From Williamsia sp. (lineage in GTDB: Bacteria; Actinomycetota; Actinomycetes; Mycobacteriales; Mycobacteriaceae): a stretch of 64,000 nt of DNA. The notes under the pieces were generated by a model. It did not search any database, was not told the DNA's origin, and saw only the letters and a list, made by a program, of their open reading frames with translations. The DNA lies in assembly GCF_016462415.1 (NCBI RefSeq), contig NZ_JAEMTF010000010.1, positions 18,994-82,993 on the forward strand, given 5' to 3'. This document shows positions 8,955 through 18,054 of the stretch, piece by piece; position 1 is the first letter of the stretch, and every line of letters begins with the position of its first letter. The translations under genes and the position numbers were made by a program.

Positions 8955-10604
8955 GTGGGCGGAGCCGATCTCCGTCTGCTGGCCCCGGCCGTCGGGTGCT
9001 GGGCCGTCACGATCACCGGCGCGGTCGGCGGAGCGTGGGCGGGCGGTGTCGCGACGGGCTTGTGCCTCGCGATCCTCACGGCGGCGGCCGTGACGGTGCA
9101 TCGCAGCGAGCGTGTACGCGTCCATCGGACGGTGATGCTGCTGATCATCGCGACCGCGGGTGTGTCCGCGGGCTTCGCCGCCGCCGTCACCGCCCGCGTC
9201 GTCGACATGCAGCAGCACCCGATTGCCGCAGCCGATCTCGTGGGGCACAAGACGACGGCGGAGTTGGTGATCGGCGACGATCCGCGTGTGCTCCGAGGTC
9301 CGGGACCGGCGAGGATCCGGGTGCCCGTGGCCGCATCGATCGTGTCGACACCGTCCGCACGTGCCGCGGCCACCCTGACCGCGCCGGCCGATGGTTGGTC
9401 GGAACTGGTTCCTGGGCAACATGTCACGGCGGTGGTCAGCGTCGACAGGCCGTATCGCGCTGATCTGACCGCCGCGGCGTTGCGTGCGAGCGGACCGCCG
9501 CGGGCGGTGTCACGGCCACCCGCGTATCAGCGGTGGGCGTCGACGGTCCGGCTCCGGTTCGCCGAGTTGTCCCGACGCGCGCTTCCCGCCGCCGAATCGG
9601 GGTTGCTGCCGGGGTTGGTGCTCGGTGATGTGTCCGGCCTCGGCGACGACGTCGTCGACGATTTCCGGCGCTGCGGCCTGACCCATCTCACCGCGGTGTC
9701 CGGTGCGAACTTCGCGATCGTCTGTGGCGCAGTGCTGCTCGTGCTGCAGGCGGTGGGTGTCGGACGCCGGACCTCAGCCGTTCTGGCTGCGATCGTGCTG
9801 GCCTGTTTCGTGGTGCTGGTGCGTCCCTCGCCGAGTGTGGTGCGGGCGGCGGTGATGGGTGCGGTCGGGCTGCTCGCACTGATCTCCGGTCGGCGATCGG
9901 CGGCGATCCCGGCGCTCTGCGCCGCGGTGATCGTGGCGCTCGGCGTCTGGCCCTCGCTCGCGGTCGATCCCGGGTTCGCCCTGTCGGTCTGCGCCACCGC
10001 GGCCCTGATCCTGCTGGCACCGACCCTCCGAGACCGTCTGTGCGCGGCCGGGATCCACCGCGGCGCAGCCGATCTGCTGGCGATCGCGGTCGCCGCGCAG
10101 ATCGTCACCGCACCCCTGATCGCCATGATCGCAGGCACGGTCAACCTCGTGGGGGTGGTGGCCAATCTCGCCGTCGCACCGGCGGTCGCGCCGATCACGG
10201 TCCTCGGCACGTTCGCCGCCGCGATCGCGGGGCTGTCACCGCGGCTGGGCGAGCTGCTGGTCCGTTTCTGCGAACCCGAGCTGTGGTGGATGGTGCGCGC
10301 CGCCGACGTGCTCGCCGGGGTCCCGGGTGCGTCGGTGTCGGTACCCGACGGTGTCGGCGGGGCGTGCTGGGTCGCGCTGGTCGTCGCCGCCCCGGCAGTG
10401 GGGGTGTGGCTGTGGCGCCGGACCGGCCACAGCCGGGCCGCCGCCGTCGGTGGGGTCTGGCACGATGGCCGACGTGACCGACCGACTCCATCTCCTGCTC
10501 GGCGACGACGAGTTCCTGGTCGAGCGCGCCACCTCGTCGATCCGCGCCGAGGTGAACGCCGAGACCGGTACCGACGTGCCGATCACCCGGGTCCGGGCGG
10601 GTGA
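8955..10604 (+). CDS. comEC: ComEC/Rec2-type DNA uptake channel
   Basis: 549-residue polytopic membrane protein with the competence domain core (LVLGDVSGLGDDVVDDFRRCG followed by LTHLTAVSGANFAIV, the family hallmark) and about ten hydrophobic segments. It forms the channel for transforming DNA. GTG 8955 sits 1 nt after the comEA stop. No C-terminal metallo-beta-lactamase domain is present. The frame runs 140 nt into holA; this last stretch is Arg-rich and unlike the rest, so the true functional C-terminus may lie earlier. Confidence 0.85.
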   Translation: MGGADLRLLAPAVGCWAVTITGAVGGAWAGGVATGLCLAILTAAAVTVHRSERVRVHRTVMLLIIATAGVSAGFAAAVTARVVDMQQHPIAAADLVGHKTTAELVIGDDPRVLRGPGPARIRVPVAASIVSTPSARAAATLTAPADGWSELVPGQHVTAVVSVDRPYRADLTAAALRASGPPRAVSRPPAYQRWASTVRLRFAELSRRALPAAESGLLPGLVLGDVSGLGDDVVDDFRRCGLTHLTAVSGANFAIVCGAVLLVLQAVGVGRRTSAVLAAIVLACFVVLVRPSPSVVRAAVMGAVGLLALISGRRSAAIPALCAAVIVALGVWPSLAVDPGFALSVCATAALILLAPTLRDRLCAAGIHRGAADLLAIAVAAQIVTAPLIAMIAGTVNLVGVVANLAVAPAVAPITVLGTFAAAIAGLSPRLGELLVRFCEPELWWMVRAADVLAGVPGASVSVPDGVGGACWVALVVAAPAVGVWLWRRTGHSRAAAVGGVWHDGRRDRPTPSPARRRRVPGRARHLVDPRRGERRDRYRRADHPGPGG

Positions 10605-11436
10605 CGTCAGTGAGTACGAGCTCGCCGAGATGCTGAGCCCGTCGCTGTTCGCCGACGAGCGGATGGTGATCGTGGAGTCCGCGGCCGACGCGGGCAAGGA
10701 ACCGGCCGCGTTGATCACCTCCGCCGCCCGGTCACTGCCCGAGGGCATCACCCTCCTGGTGGCGCACACGGGCGGCGGACGGACCAAGTCGATGGTCGGG
10801 GCATTGAAGAGTGCGGGCGCCCAGGTCCACGAGTGTGCCGCGTTGAAGTGGCCGGAGGAGCGGGTCCGCTTCGTCAAGGCCGAGTTCGCCCGACTCAAGG
10901 TGCGGGTGTCGGCCGAGGTCGTCGCGCAGGTCGTCGAATCGGTGGGCGCCGATCTGCGGGAGCTCGCCGCCGCCTGCAGCCAGCTGGTCTCCGACACCGG
11001 CGGCAAGGTCGACGCCGCCGCGATCGCGACCTATTACTCCGGTCGCCCGGAGACGAAGGGATTCGACGTCGCCGACCGCGCGATCACCGGTGACAAGGCG
11101 GGGGCGCTGGAGACCCTGTCGTGGGCCGAGCACCACGGCGTCCCGCACGTGGTCATCGCCGACGCGCTGGGCGAGGCCGTCCACGCCATCGCGCGCGTCA
11201 AGGGGCTGGGCACGATGGACCAGTACTCGGCGGCCTCGGAGGTGGGGATGTCCCCGGGACGTCTCAAGCGGGTGCAGTCGCAGGCGCGAGCGTGGAACGC
11301 GGAGTCGATCGCGAGCGCGCTGATGGTGGTGTCGACGCTCAACGGTGACGTCAAGGGACAGGCGGCCGACGCCGACTACAGCCTGCAGCGCGCCGTGGGC
11401 CTGGTCGCCGACCTCAAACCCACCCGCCACCGGTGA
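10465..11436 (+). CDS. holA: DNA polymerase III subunit delta
   Basis: 323-residue clamp-loader delta subunit. LHLLLGDDEFLVERA near the N-terminus and the RLKRVQSQARAW region near the C-terminus are typical. It opens the beta clamp during loading. ATG 10465 gives family length; a GTG three codons further on is an alternative. The start lies within the comEC frame. The syntenic place between comEC and rpsT equals Rv2413c. A strong hairpin follows at 11481-11513. Confidence 0.92.
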   Translation: MADVTDRLHLLLGDDEFLVERATSSIRAEVNAETGTDVPITRVRAGDVSEYELAEMLSPSLFADERMVIVESAADAGKEPAALITSAARSLPEGITLLVAHTGGGRTKSMVGALKSAGAQVHECAALKWPEERVRFVKAEFARLKVRVSAEVVAQVVESVGADLRELAAACSQLVSDTGGKVDAAAIATYYSGRPETKGFDVADRAITGDKAGALETLSWAEHHGVPHVVIADALGEAVHAIARVKGLGTMDQYSAASEVGMSPGRLKRVQSQARAWNAESIASALMVVSTLNGDVKGQAADADYSLQRAVGLVADLKPTRHR

Positions 11437-11480
11437 GCATCGTGTCCCGGTGGGCACGGGATCGGGTGGGCACAGACAGA

Positions 11481-11513
11481 TCACCCCGGTGACGAGGAAC
11501 GCCACCGGGGTGA
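11481..11513. terminator. Bidirectional terminator between holA and rpsT
   Basis: A perfect 11-bp inverted repeat, TCACCCCGGTG (11481-11491) and CACCGGGGTGA (11503-11513), with an 11-nt loop; the stem can be lengthened through CAGA/TCTG with a small bulge. It lies between two converging genes. It has no U-tract, as is usual for actinobacterial terminators. Confidence 0.8.
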
Positions 11514-11547
11514 GATCTGCACGCGGCCGTCAGGCCGAGCGATCAGT

Positions 11548-11808
11548 TCAGAGCTTGTTGACCGCGACAGCCATCGCGGACTTCTTGTTGGCGGCCTGGT
11601 TCGAGTGGATGACACCCTTGCTGGCGGCCTTGTCGAGCTTGCGGCCGGTGCTGACGAGCAGCTCCGACGCCTTGTCCTTCTCGCCCGCGGCGACGGCCGC
11701 GCGGAAATTGCGGATGGCCGTGCGGAGCGAGGACTTGACCGACTGGTTGCGCTGACGCGCGATCTCGTTGGTCTTGTTCCGCTTCATCTGCGACTTGATG
11801 TTTGCCAC
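11548..11808 (-). CDS. rpsT: 30S ribosomal protein S20
   Basis: 86 residues, normal for S20. It starts [15 protein letters not shown] and is Lys/Ala-rich throughout; it binds 16S rRNA early in 30S assembly. The GTG at 11808 is preceded by AAAGAGG about 9 nt upstream. It is transcribed towards holA and shares the bidirectional hairpin. Confidence 0.97.
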   Translation of the reverse strand: MANIKSQMKRNKTNEIARQRNQSVKSSLRTAIRNFRAAVAAGEKDKASELLVSTGRKLDKAASKGVIHSNQAANKKSAMAVAVNKL

Positions 11809-12060
11809 GCCTGGGTACCTCTTTGCTCGGTTGTGCACGACCCCGAGGGCCCCGCATTGATCTGTGGGAAAAGTGTTGTCGGCGGTCCCTCGATGGTCGA
11901 GTTCACACCTGCTCGCGAGATCGTCGGTGGCTACCGAAAAACCGTCACGAGCACCAGCGATGGATGTTACCCCACGGCGGGAACCGACCCAAATCGTCGC
12001 GGGCCCGCCCGGGCGGGCCGGGTTGCGATCAGCATGGACGCAAATATGGACATGCTCCGA

Positions 12061-12105
12061 TACAGTCGTCGGCATATGAACGTCGTCACCTCGATCGCCC
12101 CCTGA
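12061..12105 (+). promoter_or_regulatory. Promoter and 9-codon upstream ORF for the sulfotransferase-like gene
   Basis: TACAGT (12061-12066) is a TANNNT-type -10 box. An ATG at 12076 opens a 9-codon frame (MNVVTSIAP) whose TGA (12103-12105) overlaps the ATG of the next gene (TGATG), so the short frame could couple translation. No ribosome binding site is obvious before either ATG. Confidence 0.4.
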
Positions 12106-13241
12106 TGGTCGCCGCCAGGCCCCGGATCTTCGTCCACGTCGGGTTGCCGAAGACGGGGACGACCTACCTGCAGGATCGGCTCTGGCGCAATCGCGACATC
12201 GCGATGCGGACCAGTGGCCTGCTCTACCCCGGCACGGCGATGCAGGACCACTTCCACGCCGCGGTGCATCTGCAGCCCGATCGATACCTGGACTGGGTCG
12301 ATCCCGCGCACAGCGGGGTGTGGCGTGCCCTCGTCGACCAGATGCGAACCTGGCCGGGCACCTCGGTGATCTCGCACGAACTGTTCTCGACCGCGACCGA
12401 GGACCAGGCCGCCTCGGTGATCGCCGACCTCGACTTCGCCGACGTGCACGTCGTGGTGACGGTGCGTGACCTGGCCCGCCAGATCCCGTCGGTATGGCAG
12501 GAGAACGTCAAGAACCAGCATCGTTCGACCCTCGACGGTTTCGTCGACTCGCTGCGAACCCGTCCACTCGACGAGCAGGAACCGTTCTGGGAGTTCCAGG
12601 ATCACGGTCGGATCCTGCGCACGTGGGGTGCCGGGCTGCCCCCGGGAAACGTTCATCTCGTCACCGTGCCGCGGGCGGGCGGGGGATCGGATCCGACATC
12701 ACTGTGGGATCGATTCGTCGGTCTGCTCGACGCGGACGGCGACGCGCTCGACCGTCCGGTCCCGCCGAGCAACGCCGCGCTGTCACCGGCCCAGGTCGAA
12801 CTCCTGCGTCGTCTCAACGAGCACCTGCAGCCCGAGCGCGTCGAGTGGGCGCGCTACGAGACGGCGGTCAAACGGTTCCTGATCGGCTCGGTGCTGTTCG
12901 GCTCGCCGGGCCGCGCGGGACGGTCGTTGTCGCCGGACCAGACGGAGTGGGCCGCGGCGCAGTCGGATTCGATGATCGCCGACATCGAGGCATCCGGATG
13001 GGACGTCGTCGGCGACATCGAGGACCTCCGGGTGACTCGGGTGGCGGGCGGCCGGACCGGCGAACCGACCACCGACGAGACCCTCGACGTCGCGGTGTCC
13101 GCGCTCGCCGAGGTGCTCGCGACGATGCCGTTGCCCACCGACCGGCCGCGCGTCACCACACGCGCCAAAGCCGTCATCCGCGGTGCCGCTCGACCGCTGC
13201 TGCGCGTTCGTGCTGCTCGCCGCGCCCGCCGCCGGCCCTGA
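12105..13241 (+). CDS. Sulfotransferase family protein
   Basis: 378 residues. The N-terminal [17 protein letters not shown] fits the 5'-phosphosulfate loop of PAPS-dependent sulfotransferases, and [18 protein letters not shown] fits the 3'-phosphate-binding block (Arg and Ser). The C-terminus is an Arg-rich basic tail. Such enzymes move a sulfate group from PAPS to a hydroxyl of a carbohydrate or lipid; the acceptor cannot be told. The ATG overlaps the stop of a 9-codon upstream ORF. The gene sits between rpsT and the ATP-grasp operon, adjacent in mycobacteria, so it looks like an insertion in this lineage. No APS kinase for making PAPS is seen in the window. Confidence 0.72.
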   Translation: MVAARPRIFVHVGLPKTGTTYLQDRLWRNRDIAMRTSGLLYPGTAMQDHFHAAVHLQPDRYLDWVDPAHSGVWRALVDQMRTWPGTSVISHELFSTATEDQAASVIADLDFADVHVVVTVRDLARQIPSVWQENVKNQHRSTLDGFVDSLRTRPLDEQEPFWEFQDHGRILRTWGAGLPPGNVHLVTVPRAGGGSDPTSLWDRFVGLLDADGDALDRPVPPSNAALSPAQVELLRRLNEHLQPERVEWARYETAVKRFLIGSVLFGSPGRAGRSLSPDQTEWAAAQSDSMIADIEASGWDVVGDIEDLRVTRVAGGRTGEPTTDETLDVAVSALAEVLATMPLPTDRPRVTTRAKAVIRGAARPLLRVRAARRARRRP

Positions 13242-13286
13242 CGATCACCGCGCTCACCTGCATCTGACCGACATGATCGTCGGCAA

Positions 13287-13311
13287 CCACATGCCGAGTC
13301 GGCCCATGTGG
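13287..13311. promoter_or_regulatory. Palindrome upstream of the ATP-grasp operon
   Basis: CCACATGCCGA, G, TCGG, C, CATGTGG: an almost perfect 25-bp inverted repeat with one unpaired C. It ends 16 bp before the ATG at 13328, so it overlaps the likely promoter and could be an operator; alternatively it is a compact terminator of the preceding gene. A second pair, GACGATCA (13240-13247) and TGATCGTC (13274-13281), lies just upstream. Confidence 0.45.
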
Positions 13312-13327
13312 GGCAACATGGTTGGTT

Positions 13328-15208
13328 ATGAGCCCCGGAACCTCCTCCGAGAACACCGACACCCGGTCCTCGGACAATCGATCGCGTCCTGCCAAGTCGT
13401 CGTCTGGCGGCGCCAAGAAGGCGACGCCGGCCGCGAAGGCCGGGAAGGTCGCGGCCCCTGACCGCAAGCCGAGTGCTGCGCCCGCCGCACGCCGGACCGT
13501 GGGGGCCAAGAACGCACGGTCGGCGGCCAAGTCGGACACCTCCGCGAAGGCCGCCCCGGCCAAGTCGACGTCCAAGTCGACCAACGGCGCCACCGGCATC
13601 TTCTCGGGGTACGCCAAAGGCCCCTACGCCGAGGCCTTCGACGAGATGTTCGACGGCAACAGCGAGGTCCGTGCGCCCTACCGCGGGATCCACAAGGCGT
13701 TGGCACCGTCGGACCGGGCCGATCTCAACACCCGCGTGGACGCGCTGGGCCGCGCGTTCATCGATCAGGGAATCACCTTCTCGCTGTCCGGGCAGGAGCG
13801 CCCCTTCCCGTTGGACGTTGTGCCCCGGGTCATCTCGGCGAGTGAGTGGACGAAGCTCGAGCGCGGCATCACCCAGCGGGTGAAGGCGCTGGAGATGTTC
13901 CTCGACGACATCTACGGCGAGCAGGAGATCCTCCGCGACGGGGTCGTCCCCAAGCGGCTGGTCACCTCCTGTGAGCACTTCCATCGTCAGGCGGTAGGGA
14001 TCAAGCCGCCCAACGGGGTTCGCATCCACGTCGCGGGCATCGACCTGATCCGCGACGAGCACGGCGATTTCCGCGTCCTCGAGGACAACCTGCGGTCGCC
14101 GTCGGGCGTCTCCTACGTCATGGAGAACCGCCGGACGATGGCGCGCGTGTTCCCGGATCTGTTCTCCAGTCACCGGGTCCGCGCGGTCGCCGATTACTCC
14201 AGCCAGCTGCTCAAGGCGCTGCGTGCCTCCGCCGCGTTCAACGAGGCCGACCCGAATGTCGTTGTGCTGACACCCGGTGTCGCGAACTCCGCGTACTTCG
14301 AGCACTCGCTGCTCGCGCGGCAGATGGGCGTCGAGCTCGTCGAGGGCCGCGACCTGTTCTGCCGTGACAACGTCGTCTACATGCGCACCACCGAGGGTGA
14401 GCAGCGCGTCGACGTGATCTACCGACGCATCGACGACGACTTCCTCGACCCGATGCAGTTCCGCCCCGACTCGATGCTGGGCGTGGCCGGACTGCTCAAC
14501 GCCGCGCGCGCGGGCAACGTCGTGATCTCCAGCGCCGTGGGCAACGGGGTCGGCGACGACAAGCTCGTCTACACCTACGTGCCGGAGATCATCCAGTACT
14601 ACCTCGGCGAGAAGCCGAGCCTGGGCAACGTCGACACGCTGCGGTGCTGGCTCGACGACGAGCGTGAAGAGGTCCTCGACCGGATCGACGAGCTCGTCGT
14701 CAAACCCGTTGAGGGCTCCGGCGGTTACGGGATCGTCTTCGGACCCGACGCCACCTCCGAGGAGCTCGACACCCTGGCCCGCAAGGTGCGCAACGACCCC
14801 CGCGGGTGGATCGCGCAGCCGGTCGTCCAGCTGTCGACGGTGCCGACCAAGATCGGCGACAAGCTCCAACCGCGCCACGTCGACCTGCGTCCGTTCGCGG
14901 TCAACGACGGTGAGTCCGTGTGGGTGTTGCCCGGCGGTCTCACCCGTGTCGCGCTGCCGGAGGGGTCGCTGGTGGTCAACTCCAGCCAGGGCGGTGGTTC
15001 CAAGGACACCTGGGTGCTGGCCTCCCGCGCGTCGGAATCCGAGCGGGAGCTCGGCGGCGAGGAGCTGGTCAGCGGCAAGGACCTGCCGCCGTCCCAGCAG
15101 ACCGAGCAGGGGCCCGAGGCCACGGCCCACCAGCAGAAAGAACAGCAGCAGCAACAGCAACAGGGTCGATCCGACACGCAGTTCCAGTCGCAGGGGGGCA
15201 CCGAATGA
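13328..15208 (+). CDS. Circularly permuted ATP-grasp protein, type 2
   Basis: 626 residues. Residues 1-85 are low-complexity Lys/Ala/Ser-rich (histone-tail-like). A CP-ATP-grasp type 2 domain follows at about 90-540, with GIHKALAPSDRADLN, ITQRVKALEMFLDDIYG, VLEDNLRSPSGVSYV and KPVEGSGGYGIVFG; the last is the glycine-rich nucleotide loop. The C-terminus (about 590-626) is Gln-rich. The family is predicted to form peptide or amide bonds, but no substrate is established. It heads an operon with the alpha-E and transglutaminase-like genes, the same order as Rv2411c-Rv2409c. ATG 13328 is chosen; a TTG two codons upstream is possible. Confidence 0.88.
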   Translation: MSPGTSSENTDTRSSDNRSRPAKSSSGGAKKATPAAKAGKVAAPDRKPSAAPAARRTVGAKNARSAAKSDTSAKAAPAKSTSKSTNGATGIFSGYAKGPYAEAFDEMFDGNSEVRAPYRGIHKALAPSDRADLNTRVDALGRAFIDQGITFSLSGQERPFPLDVVPRVISASEWTKLERGITQRVKALEMFLDDIYGEQEILRDGVVPKRLVTSCEHFHRQAVGIKPPNGVRIHVAGIDLIRDEHGDFRVLEDNLRSPSGVSYVMENRRTMARVFPDLFSSHRVRAVADYSSQLLKALRASAAFNEADPNVVVLTPGVANSAYFEHSLLARQMGVELVEGRDLFCRDNVVYMRTTEGEQRVDVIYRRIDDDFLDPMQFRPDSMLGVAGLLNAARAGNVVISSAVGNGVGDDKLVYTYVPEIIQYYLGEKPSLGNVDTLRCWLDDEREEVLDRIDELVVKPVEGSGGYGIVFGPDATSEELDTLARKVRNDPRGWIAQPVVQLSTVPTKIGDKLQPRHVDLRPFAVNDGESVWVLPGGLTRVALPEGSLVVNSSQGGGSKDTWVLASRASESERELGGEELVSGKDLPPSQQTEQGPEATAHQQKEQQQQQQQGRSDTQFQSQGGTE

Positions 15209-16191
15209 TGTTGGCGCGTAACGCCGAGTCGCTGTACTGGATCGGCCGCTATGTCGAGCGGGCCGACGACACCGCCCGGATCCTCGACGTCGCGGTGCAC
15301 CAGCTGCTCGAGGACGCCACCGTCGACCCGGACCGCACCTGCCGGCTGGTGCTGCAGGTGCTGGGCATGGAGCCGCCCGCTGACGTCGACAAGCTCGACG
15401 TGTGGTCGTTGACCGAACGCGTGGCCTACGACAAGAAGGGCCACGGATCGATCGTGGACTGCATCGCCGCCGGTCGTGAGAACGCCCGTGGCGCACGGGA
15501 GGTCACGTCCAGCGAGATGTGGGAATGCCTGAACACCACCTACAACGGGCTCGCCGAGGCCGAGCGGGCCGCCCGCAAGCTGGGGCCCTACGAGTTCCTC
15601 TCCTACGTCAAGAATCGCGCCGCCATGTTCGCCGGGCTCGCCGACGCGACGCTCAGTCGGGACGACGGATACCGGTTCCTGTTGCTCGGTCGGTCCGTCG
15701 AGCGTGTGGACATGACCATCCGGATGCTGTTGTCGCGTGCCGGTGACCGGTCGGGATCACCCGCCTGGGTCACCGTGCTGCGATCGGCGGGAGCCCACGA
15801 CACCTACCTGCGCACCTACCGCGGTGCGCTCGACGCCAGCCGGGTGGTCGAGTTCATGTTGTTGGACAGGCTCTTTCCCCGGTCGGTGTTCCACGCGATC
15901 ACCCTGGCCGAGGAATCGCTGATGGAGCTCGACAACCGGCCCAACAGCCGTGTCGGTGCACGTGCCGAGGCGCAGCGCCTCCTGGGTCGTGCCCGCAGCT
16001 CTCTGGAGTTCATGCAACCCGGTTTGCTGCTCGACGATCTCCAGGACCGACTGTTGGCCCTGCAGGAGACCTGCCGGGATCTGAACGAGGCTGTCACACT
16101 GCAGTATTTCCACGTCACCCCGTATGTGGCATGGGCGGACGTCCGGGCGAGTTCCGCCGAGGACCACTTCATCGAGGAGAGTGAACTGTGA
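15205..16191 (+). CDS. Alpha-E domain protein
   Basis: 328 residues covering a complete alpha-E (DUF403) domain, an all-helical fold rich in Glu and Arg, opening LARNAESLYWIGRYVERADDTARILD. It is nearly always encoded beside CP-ATP-grasp and transglutaminase-like proteins and is assumed to act with them; its own activity is unknown. The ATG overlaps the upstream stop (ATGA) and its stop overlaps the next GTG, so the three are translationally coupled. Confidence 0.9.
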   Translation: MMLARNAESLYWIGRYVERADDTARILDVAVHQLLEDATVDPDRTCRLVLQVLGMEPPADVDKLDVWSLTERVAYDKKGHGSIVDCIAAGRENARGAREVTSSEMWECLNTTYNGLAEAERAARKLGPYEFLSYVKNRAAMFAGLADATLSRDDGYRFLLLGRSVERVDMTIRMLLSRAGDRSGSPAWVTVLRSAGAHDTYLRTYRGALDASRVVEFMLLDRLFPRSVFHAITLAEESLMELDNRPNSRVGARAEAQRLLGRARSSLEFMQPGLLLDDLQDRLLALQETCRDLNEAVTLQYFHVTPYVAWADVRASSAEDHFIEESEL

Positions 16192-17036
16192 GCTGGCGCC
16201 TGCGGGTCGTGCATTCCACCGGATTCGCCTACAACGCGCCGGTGACCTCGTCGTACAACGAGGCGCGTCTGACGCCGCGCAGCGACAACCGGCAGAACGT
16301 GATCGTCAACCGCGTCGAGACGGTGCCCGCCACGCGTTCCTATCGCTACACCGACTACTGGGGCACCGCGGTCACCGCCTTCGACCTCCATGCGCCGCAT
16401 GAGGAACTCGAGGTGTCGGGATCGTCGGTGGTGGAGACCGAGGCGGGCAACCGCCCGACCGAGGCCGAGCAGACCGACTGGGACGACCTCAAGACCGAGT
16501 ACGTGATCGATCGGTTCGACGAGGTCCTGGGCAAGACCGACTACGTGCCCCGCAACCGCCAACTCGCGGCGACGGCCCGCAAGCTGTCGAAGGGGCTGGA
16601 TCCGAGCTCCGCGGTCGTGGCGATCTGCAGTTGGGTGCACTCGGAGATGCAGTACGTCCCCGGCACCACCGGCGTGCACACCAGCGCGGTCGACGCGTGG
16701 AGCGAGCGCAAAGGCGTGTGCCAGGACTACGCGCATCTGACGTTGTTGATGCTGCGCAGCCTCGGCATCCCGGCCCGGTATGTCTCGGGGTACCTGCACC
16801 CGAGCCGCGACGCCGCCATCGACCAGGTCGTCGAGGGTCAGAGCCACGCCTGGATCGAGGCCTGGACCGGTACCTGGTGGGGATACGACCCCACCAACGA
16901 CGTGCCGATCAACGAGCAGCACGTGTCGGTCGGCATCGGTCGCGACTACTCCGATGTCCCTCCACTGAAGGGCATCTACACCGGCGGCGGGGCCACCGAT
17001 CTCGATGTGGTCGTGGAGATCACGCGTCTGGCCTAG
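16188..17036 (+). CDS. Transglutaminase-like protease-fold protein
   Basis: 282 residues. An N-terminal beta domain (about 1-90, bacterial transglutaminase N-type) is followed by the catalytic core with Cys178 (RKGVCQDYAHL), His220 (QSHAWIEAW) and Asp234 (YDPTND), the papain-like triad. Such proteins cut or transfer amide bonds. With the ATP-grasp and alpha-E partners it probably makes or breaks an unidentified isopeptide or peptide linkage. No signal peptide is seen, so it is cytosolic. Confidence 0.9.
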   Translation: MSWRLRVVHSTGFAYNAPVTSSYNEARLTPRSDNRQNVIVNRVETVPATRSYRYTDYWGTAVTAFDLHAPHEELEVSGSSVVETEAGNRPTEAEQTDWDDLKTEYVIDRFDEVLGKTDYVPRNRQLAATARKLSKGLDPSSAVVAICSWVHSEMQYVPGTTGVHTSAVDAWSERKGVCQDYAHLTLLMLRSLGIPARYVSGYLHPSRDAAIDQVVEGQSHAWIEAWTGTWWGYDPTNDVPINEQHVSVGIGRDYSDVPPLKGIYTGGGATDLDVVVEITRLA

Positions 17037-17051
17037 ACGTCCGTCCCGCGG

Positions 17052-17073
17052 GGGCCGGGATCACTCCCGGCCC
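17052..17073. terminator. Hairpin at the end of the ATP-grasp operon
   Basis: GGGCCGGGA (17052-17060), loop TCAC, TCCCGGCCC (17065-17073): a perfect 9-bp stem. It lies 16 nt after the transglutaminase stop and overlaps the last codons of the converging aldo/keto reductase gene, so it may serve both. Confidence 0.75.
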
Positions 17074-18053
17074 TGCGAGACCCAGTTCGGGTCGCCCGAC
17101 CGCGCGCCGGCCACGAGGTCGGCGGCCGCGTCGAGTCGCGTGATCTGTTCGTCGGTCAACGACAACGACAGCGCGCCGAGGTTCTCGGTGATGCGGGCGG
17201 GGTTGCGCGTGCCCGGGATCGGGACGGAAGCGATACCCAGGGTGGTGGCTCGGGAGAGCAACCAGGCCAGGCTGACCTGCGCCGGGGTGGCATCGAGCTC
17301 GTCGGCCACGCCACGCACGACGTCGACCACGGCTGCGTTGGCATCGAGGTTCGCACCTGCGAAGCGTGGGATCTTGTGGCGGAAGTCGTTGTCGGACAGG
17401 GTCGCCACCGTTCCGGTGAGGAAGCCGCGACCCAGCGGGGAGTAGGGCACGAAGCCGACGCCGTGTTCGACGGCCGCGGGGACCACGCCGCGCTCCACAT
17501 CGCGCGACCACAGGGACCACTCGCTCTGCACCGCGGCGATGGGGTGTACGGCACTCGCAGTGGCGATCTCGTCCGCGGTCACCTCGGAGAGGCCCAGATG
17601 GCGAACCTTGCCCGCGGCGACGAGTTCGGCCATCGCGCCGACGGTCTCCTCGATCGGCACCGACACATCGCGGCGGTGCATGTAGTACAGGTCGATCGTG
17701 TCGACGCCGAGCCGCTCCAGGCTCTCGTCGCAGCACGCGAGCACGTAGTCGTGCTCGCCACGGGCGGTCGGACGCGATTCTCCCGAGATCGAGAGTCCGA
17801 CGATGCCGAATTTCGTTGCCAGGGTGACCTCGTCGCGCCGGTCGCGGAGGACCTCGCCGACCAGTCGCTCGTTCTCGCCGTCGGCGTAGACGTTGGCGGT
17901 GTCGATGAACGTCATGCCCTGGTCGATCGCGCTGTGCAGGGCAGCGAGCCCCTGGGTGTGCGACACCGATCCGTAGACCTGCGCGACCGCCATGGCGCCG
18001 AATCCCAGTGCGCTGACGGTGAGACCGTCACCCAGGTGTGTCTGCCGTGTCAT
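17061..18053 (-). CDS. Aldo/keto reductase
   Basis: 330-residue NAD(P)H-dependent reductase of the AKR superfamily, probably with a (beta/alpha)8 barrel. Visible features are GFGAMAVAQVYG, the catalytic Asp/Tyr region FIDTANVYADGENE (Asp51, Tyr56 region), Lys in LATKFG, His in YYMHRRD, and the C-terminal SVPIPGTRNPARI cofactor loop. It lies 1 nt after the MerR gene and shares its MerR-type promoter, so it is probably induced by whatever that regulator senses, perhaps reactive carbonyls or oxidants; the inducer is inferred. Confidence 0.9.
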   Translation of the reverse strand: MTRQTHLGDGLTVSALGFGAMAVAQVYGSVSHTQGLAALHSAIDQGMTFIDTANVYADGENERLVGEVLRDRRDEVTLATKFGIVGLSISGESRPTARGEHDYVLACCDESLERLGVDTIDLYYMHRRDVSVPIEETVGAMAELVAAGKVRHLGLSEVTADEIATASAVHPIAAVQSEWSLWSRDVERGVVPAAVEHGVGFVPYSPLGRGFLTGTVATLSDNDFRHKIPRFAGANLDANAAVVDVVRGVADELDATPAQVSLAWLLSRATTLGIASVPIPGTRNPARITENLGALSLSLTDEQITRLDAAADLVAGARSGDPNWVSQGRE

Positions 18054-18054
18054 C

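Noticed and set aside
13318..13330. Start of the ATP-grasp protein at ATG 13318
   Set aside because: That ATG is in another frame; the in-frame choices are TTG 13322 and ATG 13328.
12854..15496. Very long open frame antisense to the ATP-grasp operon
   Set aside because: Arg/Gly/Asp-rich composition typical of G+C-rich shadow frames; the plus strand encodes well-recognised families over the same bases. Similar antisense frames at 476-1948, 5377-7851 and 19158-21500 were dropped for the same reason (only the 3' part 19158-19847 is a gene).
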